The notes: a model not told the origin generated them from the letters alone. DNA of 64,000 bases from Pandoraea terrae (GCF_902459695.1 NZ_CABPRZ010000014.1:98128-162127), one strand, 5' to 3'; shown: positions 17,715-27,473, numbered from the stretch's first letter. Numbers and translations are program-made.

Positions 17715-18596
17715 ATGGCACAAGTAGGATTCATTGGCCTGGGCATCATGGGCGCACCGATGGCGAAGCATCTGCAGAACGGCGGCCACAAGCTGTTCCT
17801 GTACGAGCGCCGCACGCCCCCGCAGGACCTGATCGACGGTCAGGCTACGTGCTGTACGTCGGCCAAGGAAGTGGCCAAGCGCGCCGACATCATTTTCGTG
17901 ATGGTGCCGGACACGCCGGACGTGGGCACCGTGCTGTTCGGCGAAGACGGCCTGGCCGAAGGTCTGACCGCCGGCAAGATCGTGGTCGACATGAGCTCGA
18001 TCTCACCGATCGAAACGAAGGAATACGCCAAGAAGATCAAGGCGCTGGGTTGCGAATACCTGGACGCGCCGGTGTCGGGCGGCGAAGTGGGCGCCAAGGC
18101 TGCGTCGCTGACGATCATGGTCGGCGGCACGCAGGAAGCGTTCAACGACGTCAAGCCCCTGTTCGAACTGATGGGCAAGAACATCACGCTCGTCGGCGAT
18201 TCGGGCGCGGGTCAGACGTGCAAGGTGGCCAACCAGATCATCGTCGCGCTGACGATTGAAGCCGTGGGTGAAGCGCTGCTGTTCGCATCGAAGGCAGGCG
18301 CCGATCCGGCGCGCGTTCGTGAGGCGCTGATGGGCGGTTTCGCCTCGTCGCGGATTCTCGAAGTGCACGGCGAGCGCATGGTCAAGCGCAACTTTGAACC
18401 GGGCTTCCGTATCGCCCTGCACCAGAAGGACCTGAATCTGGCACTGCAAAGCGCGAAGGCGCTGGGCGTTGCGTTGCCGAACACGGCGACCTGCCAGGAG
18501 CTGTTCAACATGTGCGCCGCGAACGGCGGCTCGGCATGGGATCACTCGGGTCTGGTGCGCGCGCTGGAAATCATGGCGAACCACACGGTCGCCTGA
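17715..18596 (+). CDS. glxR: Tartronate semialdehyde reductase (2-hydroxy-3-oxopropionate reductase)
   Basis: 293-residue beta-hydroxyacid dehydrogenase that reduces tartronate semialdehyde to D-glycerate with NAD(P)H. Visible: nucleotide-binding GFIGLGIMG at residues 5-13, the substrate motif DAPVSGGEVGAKAASL around 118-133, and the catalytic Lys in GAGQTCKVANQ near 170. A strong GAGGAG ribosome binding site precedes ATG 17715. It completes the gcl-hyi-glxR pathway; a 227-bp structured spacer separates it from hyi, so it may be tuned separately. Confidence 0.95.
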   Translation: MAQVGFIGLGIMGAPMAKHLQNGGHKLFLYERRTPPQDLIDGQATCCTSAKEVAKRADIIFVMVPDTPDVGTVLFGEDGLAEGLTAGKIVVDMSSISPIETKEYAKKIKALGCEYLDAPVSGGEVGAKAASLTIMVGGTQEAFNDVKPLFELMGKNITLVGDSGAGQTCKVANQIIVALTIEAVGEALLFASKAGADPARVREALMGGFASSRILEVHGERMVKRNFEPGFRIALHQKDLNLALQSAKALGVALPNTATCQELFNMCAANGGSAWDHSGLVRALEIMANHTVA

Positions 18597-18637
18597 AGCA
18601 TTACGACGGACCGCAAGACGCCGTCTTCGCGGTCAGC

Positions 18638-18669
18638 AGCGCCCGGTTTCGGCCGGGCGCTTTTTTTTT
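18638..18669 (+). terminator. Intrinsic terminator downstream of glxR
   Basis: AGCGCCCGG (18638-18646) pairs with CCGGGCGCT (18653-18661), followed by nine T (18661-18669). It also separates glxR from the convergent asparaginase gene. Confidence 0.92.
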
Positions 18670-18686
18670 GCATCCGCTTTTTTGCA

Positions 18687-19727
18687 TCAGTAGTTTTCGA
18701 ACAGCGATTGCATGCGCTCGGCCGGCACGCCCGCCTGCAGCGCGAGCATCAGCAGGACACGCGCCTTGAACGGCGGCAGATTGCCGGCGCTGACGAAGCC
18801 GTACTGGTCGTCCGGCGCGGCGCCGTTGTGCATGACATGGCCGCTGCCGACGCGCGATGCGCGCACGACGGTGACCCCGCGCTGCACGGCCTCGTCGAGC
18901 GCCTGCTGCAGCGAGACATGCAACGAGCCATTTCCGGTGCCTGCGACGACGATACCGCGCACGCCGGCTTCGACGAGTGCGTCGACGGCGATACGCGACA
19001 CGCCGGCATAGCTGGCAACGACTTCCACGGCGGGCAACTCGCCCGTGATGCCGACGAACTCGCTCTCCACCGAATGAAATTGCAGCGGCATCCGCTGGAA
19101 GGCGACACGGTCGTCCTGCACCCAACCGAGCACGCCGACTTCAGGCGAATGAAAGGCGTCGACCGCGTAAGTGCTCGTCTTCACCACGTCGCGAGCGCAA
19201 TGGATCTGATTATTGACGGCCACGAGCACGCCACGGCCGCCGGAGATCGGATCGGCGGCGACGCGCACGGCATTGAGCAAATTCAGCGGGCCATCCGCAG
19301 ACAGCGCGGTTGCAGGCCGCATGGCCGCAGTGATGACGACCGGCTTGTGGCTGTTGAGCGTGAGGTGGAGGTAATATGCCGTCTCTTCGAGCGTGTCGGT
19401 GCCGTGGGTAATCACGGCGCCGGCGACGTCCGGCTGCGAGAGCACGGCATTGAGCCGCGCTGCCAATTTTTGCCAGAGCGCGCAACTCATGTCCTTGCTG
19501 TCGATCTGCGCGACCTGCTCGGCATGGATATGGGCAATGCCGCCCAACGCCGGCACGGCCGACAGCAAATCCTGAATGCCGAGGATGCCGGCCTGGTAGC
19601 CAGCCGTGCGGGTCGCGTCCGGTGCGCTGCCCGCGATGGTGCCGCCCGTCGCCAGCAAGGCGATACGCGGCAGTTCGGCGGCCGGCGCCACATAGCGCGG
19701 CGATGCGGTGTGAGAAGTAGCAGTCAT
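18687..19727 (-). CDS. L-asparaginase, bacterial type I/II family
   Basis: 346-residue amidohydrolase converting asparagine to aspartate and ammonia. Both catalytic threonine regions are present: ATGGTIAGS near residue 27-35 and HGTDTLEETAYYL near residue 107-119, with the catalytic Lys region following (VVITAAMRP). The C-terminal QYGFVSAGNLPPFKARV is conserved in type II-like enzymes. ATG 19727 was chosen; a longer frame to 19787 adds 20 residues with no signal peptide. No hydrophobic signal is seen, so it is probably cytoplasmic. It is monocistronic, convergent with glxR. Confidence 0.93.
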   Translation of the reverse strand: MTATSHTASPRYVAPAAELPRIALLATGGTIAGSAPDATRTAGYQAGILGIQDLLSAVPALGGIAHIHAEQVAQIDSKDMSCALWQKLAARLNAVLSQPDVAGAVITHGTDTLEETAYYLHLTLNSHKPVVITAAMRPATALSADGPLNLLNAVRVAADPISGGRGVLVAVNNQIHCARDVVKTSTYAVDAFHSPEVGVLGWVQDDRVAFQRMPLQFHSVESEFVGITGELPAVEVVASYAGVSRIAVDALVEAGVRGIVVAGTGNGSLHVSLQQALDEAVQRGVTVVRASRVGSGHVMHNGAAPDDQYGFVSAGNLPPFKARVLLMLALQAGVPAERMQSLFENY

Positions 19728-19815
19728 GCCCCGATTGTAACCAATCCCGCACGGGTTCCCAATGGCCCCCGCACGCGCATCCGGCACAATGCAATCGCCA
19801 GGGCCTGTTCAGGCC

Positions 19816-20754
19816 CTAGGCCGCGAACTCCAGCGCCTCGCGCAATTGGGTCGAGATTTCCTGCTCGTTTAACGTCGGCGCGAGCATTTCGATGAAGCGG
19901 TACGCGTAAGCGCGCAGGAACGCCCCGCGGCGCAACCCGATCCGCGTCGTATTCGGCTCGAACTGATCGCCAAGTGCCAGCACCGCCAGGTCCGAGTCCT
20001 TGCGCGGATCAACCGCCATCGCCGCGACGATGCCCACACCCAGGCCCACTTCGACATAGGTCTTGATGACGTCCGTGTCGAGCGCCGTCAGCACGATATC
20101 CGGCACCAGGCCCCGATCGGCGAAGGCCTTGTCCACGTGCGAACGCCCCGTGAACTCACCATCGTAGGTAATGATCGGAAACTCCGCCAGATCCTCGAGC
20201 GTGAGGTTCTGCCGCCCGACCAACGGATGATCCTTCGGCACCACGGCCACGTGATGCCACGAGTAGCACGGGAATGTCACGATGTCCGGGAACCGGTCCA
20301 GCGCCTCGGTCGTAATCCCGATATCCGCCTCGCCGTCGATCACCATTTGGGAAATCTGGCGCGGGCTGCCCTGCCGAAGTGCGAGATGCACTTTCGGATA
20401 GATTTCGGTGAACTGCTTGATCACCTGAGGCAACGCGTAACGCGCCTGCGTATGCGTCGTCGCCACGACCAGGTGGCCGCTGTCCTGATCCGCGAACTGA
20501 CGCGCCACGCGACGCAGATTCTCGGCGTCAAGCAACATACGTTCGATCAGTTGCAACACCGCGCGGCCCGGCTCGGTCAGGCCCGTGAGCCGCTTGCCGC
20601 GCCGCACGAATACGTCCACGCCAAGCTCATCCTCCAGATCCTTGATCTGCTTGGATACCCCCGATTGCGAGGTATACAGCGCACTCGCCGCTTCCGTCAG
20701 ATTCAGGTTCTGACGCACTGCTTCGCGCACATAGCGCAATTGCTGGAAATTCAT
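19816..20754 (-). CDS. cysB: CysB transcriptional regulator of sulfur assimilation
   Basis: 312-residue LysR-type regulator activated by N-acetylserine. The N-terminus MNFQQLRYVREAVRQNLNLT and the helix-turn-helix segment ASALYTSQSGVSKQIKDLE are nearly diagnostic of CysB/Cbl. The effector domain has the TTHTQARYALPQVI and ITTEAL elements that line the ligand pocket. It is the last gene of the sulfate uptake operon, 75 bp after cysA, a common layout in Burkholderiales. CysB would activate the operon it belongs to, making a feedback loop. Confidence 0.95.
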   Translation of the reverse strand: MNFQQLRYVREAVRQNLNLTEAASALYTSQSGVSKQIKDLEDELGVDVFVRRGKRLTGLTEPGRAVLQLIERMLLDAENLRRVARQFADQDSGHLVVATTHTQARYALPQVIKQFTEIYPKVHLALRQGSPRQISQMVIDGEADIGITTEALDRFPDIVTFPCYSWHHVAVVPKDHPLVGRQNLTLEDLAEFPIITYDGEFTGRSHVDKAFADRGLVPDIVLTALDTDVIKTYVEVGLGVGIVAAMAVDPRKDSDLAVLALGDQFEPNTTRIGLRRGAFLRAYAYRFIEMLAPTLNEQEISTQLREALEFAA

Positions 20755-20829
20755 GTTGGAATTCGCCTCTTCTTGTGTCTTGACTGTCCGTCTTGCGACG
20801 ATTGCCCGCTCCGGGCCGGTTCATCCTGC

Positions 20830-21909
20830 TTATCTGTCCTGCAGCGGGAATACGCGCAATGACCGCGGCACGGCGCGCAGTGCTTGCCCCGGCGACGCGT
20901 TCAAGGCGCGCCATCCTGCGCGATCGAGTTCCACTTCCCACACGGATGCGTCCGGCGCCGCCAATTCCACCCGCACCGTGCCGCCCAACGGAATCGCACG
21001 GCGCACCGACACGTTGATCCCGTGCTCGCCGCTGCTGGCCGGCTGCAACGCCAGATCGTGCGGACGCACGTAGGCAACGGCCCGCCCGTCCTGCGGCCGT
21101 GCCGGCAAATCGCCGTCCGGCACGCTCACACGGTACCCGCCGGCATCGGCCACGAAATCGCGCGTCTCCAAGCGGCCGGCGAGCCGGTTCGCCGCACCGA
21201 GGAATTCGTATACGAACGCGCTTTCCGGGGCGTCGTAGACGTCCTGCGGCGCGCCAATCTGCGCCACCTGGCCGCGGTTCATCAGCACGATCCGGTCGGC
21301 AACCTCCAACGCCTCTTCCTGATCGTGCGTGACGAAGATCGTCGTGATGTGCAGCTCGTCGTGCAGCCGACGCAGCCAGCTGCGCAGCTCCTTGCGCACC
21401 TTTGCATCGAGCGCGCCGAAGGGTTCGTCGAGCAACAGCACCTTCGGCTCGACCGCCAGCGCCCGCGCCAATGCAATGCGCTGGCGCTGGCCGCCCGACA
21501 GCTCGGCCGGATAGTGGTCGGCCAACCAATCCAGCTGCACGAGACCCAGCAACTCATGCACCTTTGCGCGAATCTGCGGCTCGCTGATGCGCTCACGCCT
21601 GGCCTTCACGCGCAAGCCGAAAGCCACGTTCTCGAACACCGTCATGTGGCGGAACAGTGCGTAATGCTGGAAAACGAAGCCGACCTGCCGCTCGCGTGTG
21701 CCAATGCTTGCGACGTCCTCGCCGCCCAGCACGATCCGCCCCGCATCGGCGAACTCCAATCCGGCGACAATCCGCAAAAGCGTGGTCTTGCCGCAGCCTG
21801 ACGGCCCGAGCAATGCCACCAGCTCGCCCGTCGGGAATTCGAGACTGACGTCATCGAGCGCCGCGAAATCGCCAAAGCGCTTGGAAACCTGTTGCACCAG
21901 AATGCTCAT
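20830..21909 (-). CDS. cysA: Sulfate/thiosulfate ABC transporter ATP-binding protein CysA
   Basis: 359-residue ABC ATPase powering sulfate import. Walker [12 protein letters not shown] (about 34-44), ABC signature [15 protein letters not shown] (about 134-148), Walker [13 protein letters not shown] and the H-loop THDQEEA are complete; a C-terminal TOBE-like regulatory domain follows from about 240. The start at ATG 21909 is three bases after the cysW stop. Operon partners are the two permeases and the sulfate-binding protein upstream. Confidence 0.96.
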   Translation of the reverse strand: MSILVQQVSKRFGDFAALDDVSLEFPTGELVALLGPSGCGKTTLLRIVAGLEFADAGRIVLGGEDVASIGTRERQVGFVFQHYALFRHMTVFENVAFGLRVKARRERISEPQIRAKVHELLGLVQLDWLADHYPAELSGGQRQRIALARALAVEPKVLLLDEPFGALDAKVRKELRSWLRRLHDELHITTIFVTHDQEEALEVADRIVLMNRGQVAQIGAPQDVYDAPESAFVYEFLGAANRLAGRLETRDFVADAGGYRVSVPDGDLPARPQDGRAVAYVRPHDLALQPASSGEHGINVSVRRAIPLGGTVRVELAAPDASVWEVELDRAGWRALNASPGQALRAVPRSLRVFPLQDR

Positions 21910-21912
21910 GAC

Positions 21913-22821
21913 TTACTCCTCTACGACGGCCGCTTTGCGTCGCTCGTTACGATCCTGCGCGAGTTTGTGCTCGGCCCAGAGTTTGAGACCCAGCGTCAGC
22001 AACGCGAGCAAGGCCAGGATCGAGGCGGCGGCGAAGGCGCCGACGGTGTGGTAATCGTTGTATTCGATCTCGACATGCAGCGGCAGCGTGTTCGTCTCAC
22101 CGCGAATGTGGCCGGAGACGACCGACACTGCCCCGAACTCGCCCATCGCACGGGCATTGCACAGGATCACGCCATACAGGAGCCCCCATTTGATCTTGGG
22201 CAACGTTATGCGCGTAAAGACCTGCCAGCCGCTGGCCCCCAGCACGCGCGCGGCTTCCTCCTCTTCACTGCCCTGCGCCTGCATCAGCGGAATCAGTTCG
22301 CGCGCGACGAACGGGAACGTCACGAAGATCGTCGCAAGCACCAGGCCCGGCGTTGCGAACACAATCTTCAGATCGTGCGCGTCGAGCCAGTCCCACAGCG
22401 GCCCCTGACGGCCGAACAGCAGCAGAAAGGTCATGCCGGCAATCACCGGCGAGACGGAAAACGGCAGATCGATCAGCGTTGTCAGCAGGCGCTTGCCCTT
22501 GAAGTCGAAACGGGCAATGGCCCACGATGCGGCAACGCCGAACACGAGATTCAGCGGCACGGCGATCAACGCGATCAACACCGTCAGGCGAATGGCCGAC
22601 AAGGCATCGTCATTGCCGAGCCCGTCCCGGTAAGCGTCGAACCCCTTGCCGAACGCGGTCGCGAACACGGACGCCAGCGGCAGCAGGAGGAACAGGGCGA
22701 AGAAGACGAGCGCGATGCCGATCAGCGCGGCCTTGACGACGGGATGCTCGTCGGTCGGATCGGCGGGCCGGCGCGTGGCCACGGATGGCAGCCGTGTTTT
22801 GAACGTCAATACGTCGGACAT
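21913..22821 (-). CDS. cysW: Sulfate ABC transporter permease CysW
   Basis: 302-residue inner-membrane permease with six predicted spanning segments. The binding-protein-dependent transport motif (EAA loop, EEEEAARVLGASGWQVF with the conserved Gly) that docks on CysA is clear around residue 185-205. The start MSDVLTFKTRL has a 20-residue cytoplasmic lead before the first helix. Eighteen base pairs separate it from cysT upstream. Confidence 0.95.
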   Translation of the reverse strand: MSDVLTFKTRLPSVATRRPADPTDEHPVVKAALIGIALVFFALFLLLPLASVFATAFGKGFDAYRDGLGNDDALSAIRLTVLIALIAVPLNLVFGVAASWAIARFDFKGKRLLTTLIDLPFSVSPVIAGMTFLLLFGRQGPLWDWLDAHDLKIVFATPGLVLATIFVTFPFVARELIPLMQAQGSEEEEAARVLGASGWQVFTRITLPKIKWGLLYGVILCNARAMGEFGAVSVVSGHIRGETNTLPLHVEIEYNDYHTVGAFAAASILALLALLTLGLKLWAEHKLAQDRNERRKAAVVEE

Positions 22822-22839
22822 GGTCGGTTCCCGGGCGTC

Positions 22840-23700
22840 TCAGGCGGCGGATCGCTTGCCGGCGTGCCGGCGTTGCAACCACCATTGCAGCGTATTGATC
22901 AGCAACAACAGCACGAAGGAAATCAGCAACATCACGACAGCCAGCGCCGCGGCGCCCGCATAGTCGAACTGCTCGAGTTTGGTCACGATCAGGAGCGACG
23001 TGATTTCGGACACCATCGGGATGTTGCCCGCAATGAAGATGACAGAGCCGTACTCACCCACCGCGCGCGCAAAGGCTAACGCGAAACCTGTCAGCAGTGC
23101 CGGCAATACGGCAGGCACGATAACGTAGCGCACGGTCTGCCAACGGCTCGCGCCCAGGCAAGCGGCGGCTTCCTCCTGCTCGCGCTCGAATGCCTCGAGC
23201 ACGGGCTGAAGGGTGCGCACCACGAAGGGCAAGCCGATGAAGGTCAGCGCGACCAAAATGCCCCACGGCGTGAAGGCGATTTTCGCGCCGAACGGCGCGA
23301 ACCAGCGGCCGACCCACCCGTTCGGTGCATAGATCGCCGCCAGCACGATGCCGGCAACCGACGTCGGCAGCGCGAACGGCAAATCGATCAACGCGTCGAC
23401 GAAACGTTTGCCGGGGAACGCATAGCGCACCAGCACCCAGGCGAGCACGAAGCCGAACACGGCATTGAGCGCCGCGGCCGCCAACGACAAACCGAACGTG
23501 AGCCGGTACGAGGCCAGCACGCGGGGCGACGCCACCGCCCCCACGATGCCGCCCCAATCGAGCGAGCTTGCCTTGACGAACACCGCAAGCAGCGGAATCA
23601 GCACGACGAGGCTCAGGTAGGCGACGGTATACCCCATCGTCAGCCCAAATCCCGGCAGTGCACTCGGCTTGCGCCAGAAAGGAATCAATGCGGCAGTCAT
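22840..23700 (-). CDS. cysT: Sulfate ABC transporter permease CysT (CysU)
   Basis: 286-residue inner-membrane permease. The N-terminal LPGFGLTMGYTVAYLSLVVL is typical of CysT, and the EAA loop EREQEEAAACLGASRW lies near residue 190. Six hydrophobic segments. CysT and CysW form the heterodimeric channel. Eighteen base pairs follow the sbp stop. Confidence 0.95.
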   Translation of the reverse strand: MTAALIPFWRKPSALPGFGLTMGYTVAYLSLVVLIPLLAVFVKASSLDWGGIVGAVASPRVLASYRLTFGLSLAAAALNAVFGFVLAWVLVRYAFPGKRFVDALIDLPFALPTSVAGIVLAAIYAPNGWVGRWFAPFGAKIAFTPWGILVALTFIGLPFVVRTLQPVLEAFEREQEEAAACLGASRWQTVRYVIVPAVLPALLTGFALAFARAVGEYGSVIFIAGNIPMVSEITSLLIVTKLEQFDYAGAAALAVVMLLISFVLLLLINTLQWWLQRRHAGKRSAA

Positions 23701-23718
23701 GACGGTCAGCCTGGTTCG

Positions 23719-24750
23719 TTATTTTTTGGTGTAGATCTGGTCGAAAATGCCTCCGTCGGCGAAATGCCGGGCCTGCGTTTTTGGCCAGCCGCCCAGGTCG
23801 GCGTCAACGGTGTACAGCTTCAGCTTCGGATATTGCGCGGCGTATTTCTTCGCGATCGCGGACGAACGGGGACGGTAGAAATGTTTCGCGGCAATTTCCT
23901 GCCCTTCCGGCGAATACAGGTAATTGAGATACGCCTCGGCGACCTTGCGCGTACCGTGCTTGTCCGCGTTCTTGTCGACAACGGCCACCGGCGGCTCCGT
24001 CAGGATCGACGAGGACGGCACGACGATATCGAACTTGTCCGGCCCCAGATCCTTGACGGACAGCAGGGCTTCGTTTTCCCAGGCAATCAGCACGTCGCCG
24101 ATGCCGCGCTCGACGAACGTGGTCGTCGCGCCCCGCGCGCCCGAATCGAGCACTGCGACATTCTTGTAGAGCGCCCTCACGAAATCCTGCGCCTTCGCCT
24201 CGCTGCCGCCCGGCTGCTTGAGCGCAAACAGCCACGCGGCGAGATAGTTCCAGCGTGCACCGGCCGACGTCTTCGGGTTCGGCGTCACGACGCTGATGCC
24301 CGGCCTGGCGAGATCGTCCCAATCCTTGATGTGCTTCGGATTGCCTCGGCGCACGAGCAGCACGATGGTCGAGGTGTACGGCGTGGCGTTGTCCGGCAGA
24401 CGTTTCTGCCAGTCCTTGTTCACGAGCCCGGCCTGGGCAAGTTCATCAATGTCCGCCGAAATGCCGAGCGTCACCACGTCGGCCGGCGCGCCGTCCAGGA
24501 CGGTGCGCGCCTGCTTGCCCGAGCCGCCGTGCGAAGCCTTTACGTTGACGGCGTCGCCGCCGGCCTGCTTGTAATACTTCTCGAACGCCTTGTTGAAGTC
24601 GGCGTAAAGTTCGCGCGTCGGATCGTAGGAAACGTTCAACAGCGAGACGCTCGCGGCGTGCGCCTGCGACGTAAGCCCGACGATCAATGCAAGCCCGCCC
24701 AATGCGGCAGCCAGCTTGTCAGCTTTCCAACCCCGTGCAGCTTTGCTCAT
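23719..24750 (-). CDS. sbp: Periplasmic sulfate-binding protein
   Basis: 343-residue exported protein with a signal peptide (hydrophobic core [14 protein letters not shown], cleavage near AHA/AS at about residue 33). The mature part shows [13 protein letters not shown] at the start, [15 protein letters not shown] and [25 protein letters not shown], all typical of Sbp/CysP. It delivers sulfate (or thiosulfate) to CysTWA. As first gene of the operon it sits behind an AT-rich region with a strong inverted repeat, a likely CysB target. Confidence 0.95.
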   Translation of the reverse strand: MSKAARGWKADKLAAALGGLALIVGLTSQAHAASVSLLNVSYDPTRELYADFNKAFEKYYKQAGGDAVNVKASHGGSGKQARTVLDGAPADVVTLGISADIDELAQAGLVNKDWQKRLPDNATPYTSTIVLLVRRGNPKHIKDWDDLARPGISVVTPNPKTSAGARWNYLAAWLFALKQPGGSEAKAQDFVRALYKNVAVLDSGARGATTTFVERGIGDVLIAWENEALLSVKDLGPDKFDIVVPSSSILTEPPVAVVDKNADKHGTRKVAEAYLNYLYSPEGQEIAAKHFYRPRSSAIAKKYAAQYPKLKLYTVDADLGGWPKTQARHFADGGIFDQIYTKK

Positions 24751-24803
24751 GACAAACGCCCCTTGTTTGCTTTGTTCTGGGAGCCCAGTCTAGGGAAAAG
24801 CCT

Positions 24804-24825
24804 AAATAATTAAAAATAATTATTT
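24804..24825. promoter_or_regulatory. AT-rich inverted repeat upstream of sbp, candidate CysB site
   Basis: AAATAATT (24804-24811), six-base spacer, AATTATTT (24818-24825): a perfect 8-bp inverted repeat in a run of 30 nearly pure A/T bases, 54 bp upstream of the sbp start and far below the window's usual GC. CysB sites are AT-rich, so binding is plausible but is inferred from position. Confidence 0.5.
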
Positions 24826-24995
24826 CTCGTTTGTTTATACAGGAATAGGGATTAGCGAATTTCTGCTTTCGTAGCGGGAAACGCGGTGCAGCTTGGCGTT
24901 ACGGCGAAAAAGGGTGTGAAAATGGTGGGGCGGGACGGCATGAAACGGAAAACTTCATGCACCGCTTGAAGTTTTCGCTTGCCAAACGGCAAGTA

Positions 24996-25031
24996 CTGTA
25001 CAAAAATACAGTCATCTGTACTTCTATACAG
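24996..25031. promoter_or_regulatory. Two tandem LexA (SOS) boxes upstream of lexA
   Basis: Both match CTGT-N8-ACAG exactly: box 1 at 24996-25011 and box 2 at 25016-25031, 20 bp apart start to start, so on the same DNA face after two turns. Box 2 ends seven bases before the lexA ATG and covers its ribosome binding region. This shows LexA autoregulation. Confidence 0.93.
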
Positions 25032-25038
25032 TGATGCC

Positions 25039-25692
25039 ATGATCAAACTGACTGCCCGCCAACAACAGGTCTACGAACTTGTCCGCCAGGCCATCGAGCG
25101 CACGGGCTTTCCGCCCACGCGCGCCGAGATCGCTGCCGAGCTGGGCTTTTCGTCAGCCAATGCTGCCGAAGAGCATTTGCGTGCGCTGGCGCGCAAAGGC
25201 GTCATCGAGCTCGCCGCGGGCCAATCGCGGGGCATTCGTCTGAAACGTCTCGACGAAGCCGGCGGCGCGCATCAGTTCACCCTTCCCCACATGGCGCTCA
25301 TGCAACTGTCGTTGCCGCTTGTGGGCCGCGTCGCCGCGGGCAGCCCGATCCTGGCGCAGGAGCACATCGAGTCGCACTTCCAGTGCGATCCCAACATGTT
25401 TGCGCGACAGCCCGATTACCTCCTGAAGGTGCGTGGCATGAGTATGCGCGACGCAGGCATTCTCGATGGCGATTTGTTGGCAGTGCAACGCGCGGCAGAC
25501 GCGCGCGAGGGCCAGATCGTCGTGGCGCGTATCGGCGACGACGTCACTGTGAAACGTTTCCACCGCCTGTCCGACGGCGTAGAACTGATCGCCGAGAATC
25601 CGGACTTCCCGAATATTCACGTTGACATGAGCAGCGGCGATTTCGCGCTCGAAGGCATTGCTGTGGGCTTGATCCGCAATACCGACCTTTAG
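25039..25692 (+). CDS. lexA: LexA repressor, SOS response
   Basis: 217-residue self-cleaving repressor. N-terminal winged helix DNA-binding domain ([15 protein letters not shown]), Ala100-Gly101 cleavage site in GRVAAGSPI, catalytic Ser135 in [10 protein letters not shown] and Lys172 in [11 protein letters not shown] 25039 starts the conserved N-terminus directly; a longer frame to 24979 would read through the operators. On DNA damage RecA filaments trigger its cleavage. Two perfect SOS boxes lie in its promoter. Confidence 0.97.
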   Translation: MIKLTARQQQVYELVRQAIERTGFPPTRAEIAAELGFSSANAAEEHLRALARKGVIELAAGQSRGIRLKRLDEAGGAHQFTLPHMALMQLSLPLVGRVAAGSPILAQEHIESHFQCDPNMFARQPDYLLKVRGMSMRDAGILDGDLLAVQRAADAREGQIVVARIGDDVTVKRFHRLSDGVELIAENPDFPNIHVDMSSGDFALEGIAVGLIRNTDL

Positions 25693-25899
25693 TCCACTGG
25701 CAAAAGCGATGCGCCGGGCCGCCAAGGCGGCTGACGGCGCCCCGATTTCCCATGTTGTAAATCCCCTGCGCCGGCCAATGCCCGGCGCCCGTGCCCTCTT
25801 GCGCCCGCGATTTGTCGATCAGCATCACTCAGCATCTTGCGCGAACGTCATGAAGGCATGCTACCCGCCGCAAAGGCAATGCTTCCGAGGAACCGCATC

Positions 25900-26208
25900 A
25901 TGGCTCGACTGCTTGGATTGTTCCGTGCTTCGCTTGGCCGCCCGGCCGCCGCTTCGATCACCGCGCTCTATGGCTTGTCGGCGCTGTCGGGTCCGTTCGC
26001 AGCGGCGCCCGCCGTCGCACGCTCGATGCCCGCGCTGCCCGCTATCCGGCGCGCGCGAAGCGCCCGTCACGCGAACGCTGCGCAACCGCATCGGCCGGTA
26101 CGCATGTACCGCGATACGTCGCACATCGTGATGGTCGGCTCAATCGCCGACATCTGCCGCAAGCTCGATCAGGCAGTCGGCGACCGATACAGCCAGATCG
26201 AGGGTTGA
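25900..26208 (+). CDS. Small hypothetical protein downstream of lexA
   Basis: 102 residues, not recognised. The first 45 residues have a basic start, then a mildly hydrophobic Ala/Leu/Ser stretch ending near AAAPAVARS that could be a signal or membrane segment; a basic middle (RRARSARH) follows, and the C-terminal 35 residues (MYRDTSHIVMVGSIADICRKL) look like a folded strand-helix element. ATG 25900 has a GAGGAA ribosome binding site at good spacing; an in-frame start at 25837 is also possible. It reads in the same direction as lexA, 207 bp further on, with no SOS box of its own. Confidence 0.55.
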   Translation: MARLLGLFRASLGRPAAASITALYGLSALSGPFAAAPAVARSMPALPAIRRARSARHANAAQPHRPVRMYRDTSHIVMVGSIADICRKLDQAVGDRYSQIEG

Positions 26209-26271
26209 TCGCCGCAAACGCCCCGGCGTGCAACGCGTTGCTGACGCAGCGCCGCCCGGGCGTGCACGACT

Positions 26272-27378
26272 TCAGGCGCCGCCAAGACCCGCCAGCGGAT
26301 GATCGGCTGCCGTTCGGTCACCGGCAAAGAAACGCCCGATATCGGCAGCCGTGACGTCTTCGATGCGTGCATGCCGCCAACGCGGCGCGTGATCCTTGTC
26401 GACCGCCAACGCGCGAATCCCCTCCACGCCTTCGCCGCCGCCCGCCACGTCGAATACGCATTCCATCATGTGCAGCTCGTCACGCAGTTCGTCCGCGAGC
26501 GACAGGTCGCGCGCGCGGCGCACCTGCTCGAGCGTGACGCACACCATCAGCGGGGAACGCTTTCGCAGCGCCGCCGCGGTTTCCTGTGCCCATTCGGCAT
26601 ACTCGCTCCCCGCCTCGGCGTCGAGCGCGGCGATGATGGCGGGCATGTCGGGCAAGGCGAAATGCGCATCGATCGCCGGCTGGAGCGCCGCCAGCCTGCC
26701 CTTGCGCAAATCGGCAAGCACGGGCTGACGCGCCACGAATTCGCGCACGGATGACAACACCGCCTCGCCATCCTCCCAATCGCCGTTGGCCAGCATTTCG
26801 CGCAACGCAGGCAACGTGCCACGCGGCGCAAGGACGTCGGCAAGTCCTGCGTACAGCGCGTCTTCGGCGCCGATGACCGTCCCCGTGACGCCCAGGTATT
26901 CGCCGAGGCGGCCCGCAAGCCGCGACAGGAAATAGCCGCCGCCCACATCCGGAAACAGGCCGATCTGGGTCTCGGGCATGGCCATGCGCGTGGCCTCGGT
27001 CACGATGCGCAGCGCGGCGCCCTGGGAGATGCCCATGCCCCCGCCCATCACGACGCCGTCCATCAAGGCGATATACGGCTTCGGATAGGTGGCGACGGCA
27101 TAGTTGAGGGCGTACTCCTTGACGAAGAAATCCATCACATCCGTCGCCCCCGCCTGCACCGCCTCGTGGAAGTAACGGATGTCGCCGCCGGCGCACAGGC
27201 CCTTCTCGCCCGCGCCTTGCAATATCACGGCCACGACGTTTTCGTCCTCGCGCCACGCCTCGATCGTTTCCGTCAATGCGAGGATCATATCTTTCGAAAG
27301 CGCATTGAGCGCCTTCGGGCGATTCAGGGTGATGAAGCCGATGCGGCCCCGGATGTCGGTATGAACGAATTCAGTCAT
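26272..27378 (-). CDS. Enoyl-CoA hydratase/isomerase family, probable 3-hydroxyisobutyryl-CoA hydrolase
   Basis: 368-residue crotonase-fold protein. The oxyanion-hole motifs are clear: KGLCAGGDIRYFHEA and GVVMGGGMGIS, followed by PETQIGLFPDVGGGYFLSRL, a segment characteristic of the HIBCH subgroup, as is the length (about 360 against 260 for simple enoyl-CoA hydratases). HIBCH enzymes release 3-hydroxyisobutyrate in valine breakdown. Other valine genes are not next to it. ATG 27378 gives MTEFVHTDIRGRIGFITLN; the in-frame extension to 27468 is not supported. Substrate assignment is by subgroup only. Confidence 0.85.
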   Translation of the reverse strand: MTEFVHTDIRGRIGFITLNRPKALNALSKDMILALTETIEAWREDENVVAVILQGAGEKGLCAGGDIRYFHEAVQAGATDVMDFFVKEYALNYAVATYPKPYIALMDGVVMGGGMGISQGAALRIVTEATRMAMPETQIGLFPDVGGGYFLSRLAGRLGEYLGVTGTVIGAEDALYAGLADVLAPRGTLPALREMLANGDWEDGEAVLSSVREFVARQPVLADLRKGRLAALQPAIDAHFALPDMPAIIAALDAEAGSEYAEWAQETAAALRKRSPLMVCVTLEQVRRARDLSLADELRDELHMMECVFDVAGGGEGVEGIRALAVDKDHAPRWRHARIEDVTAADIGRFFAGDRTAADHPLAGLGGA

Positions 27379-27447
27379 GGCAATCGAAGATGGCAGTCGA
27401 AATCGGACAATCGCACGCAGGCAAATCGATGCGGCACGCCACAATGC

Positions 27448-27473
27448 AAAAAAGCCGGCGCTGGGCACCGGCT
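27448..27473 (-). terminator. Intrinsic terminator downstream of typA
   Basis: On the minus strand AGCCGG (27468-27473) pairs with CCGGCT (27453-27458) and runs into six T (27448-27453), about 65 bp after the typA stop. Confidence 0.75.
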
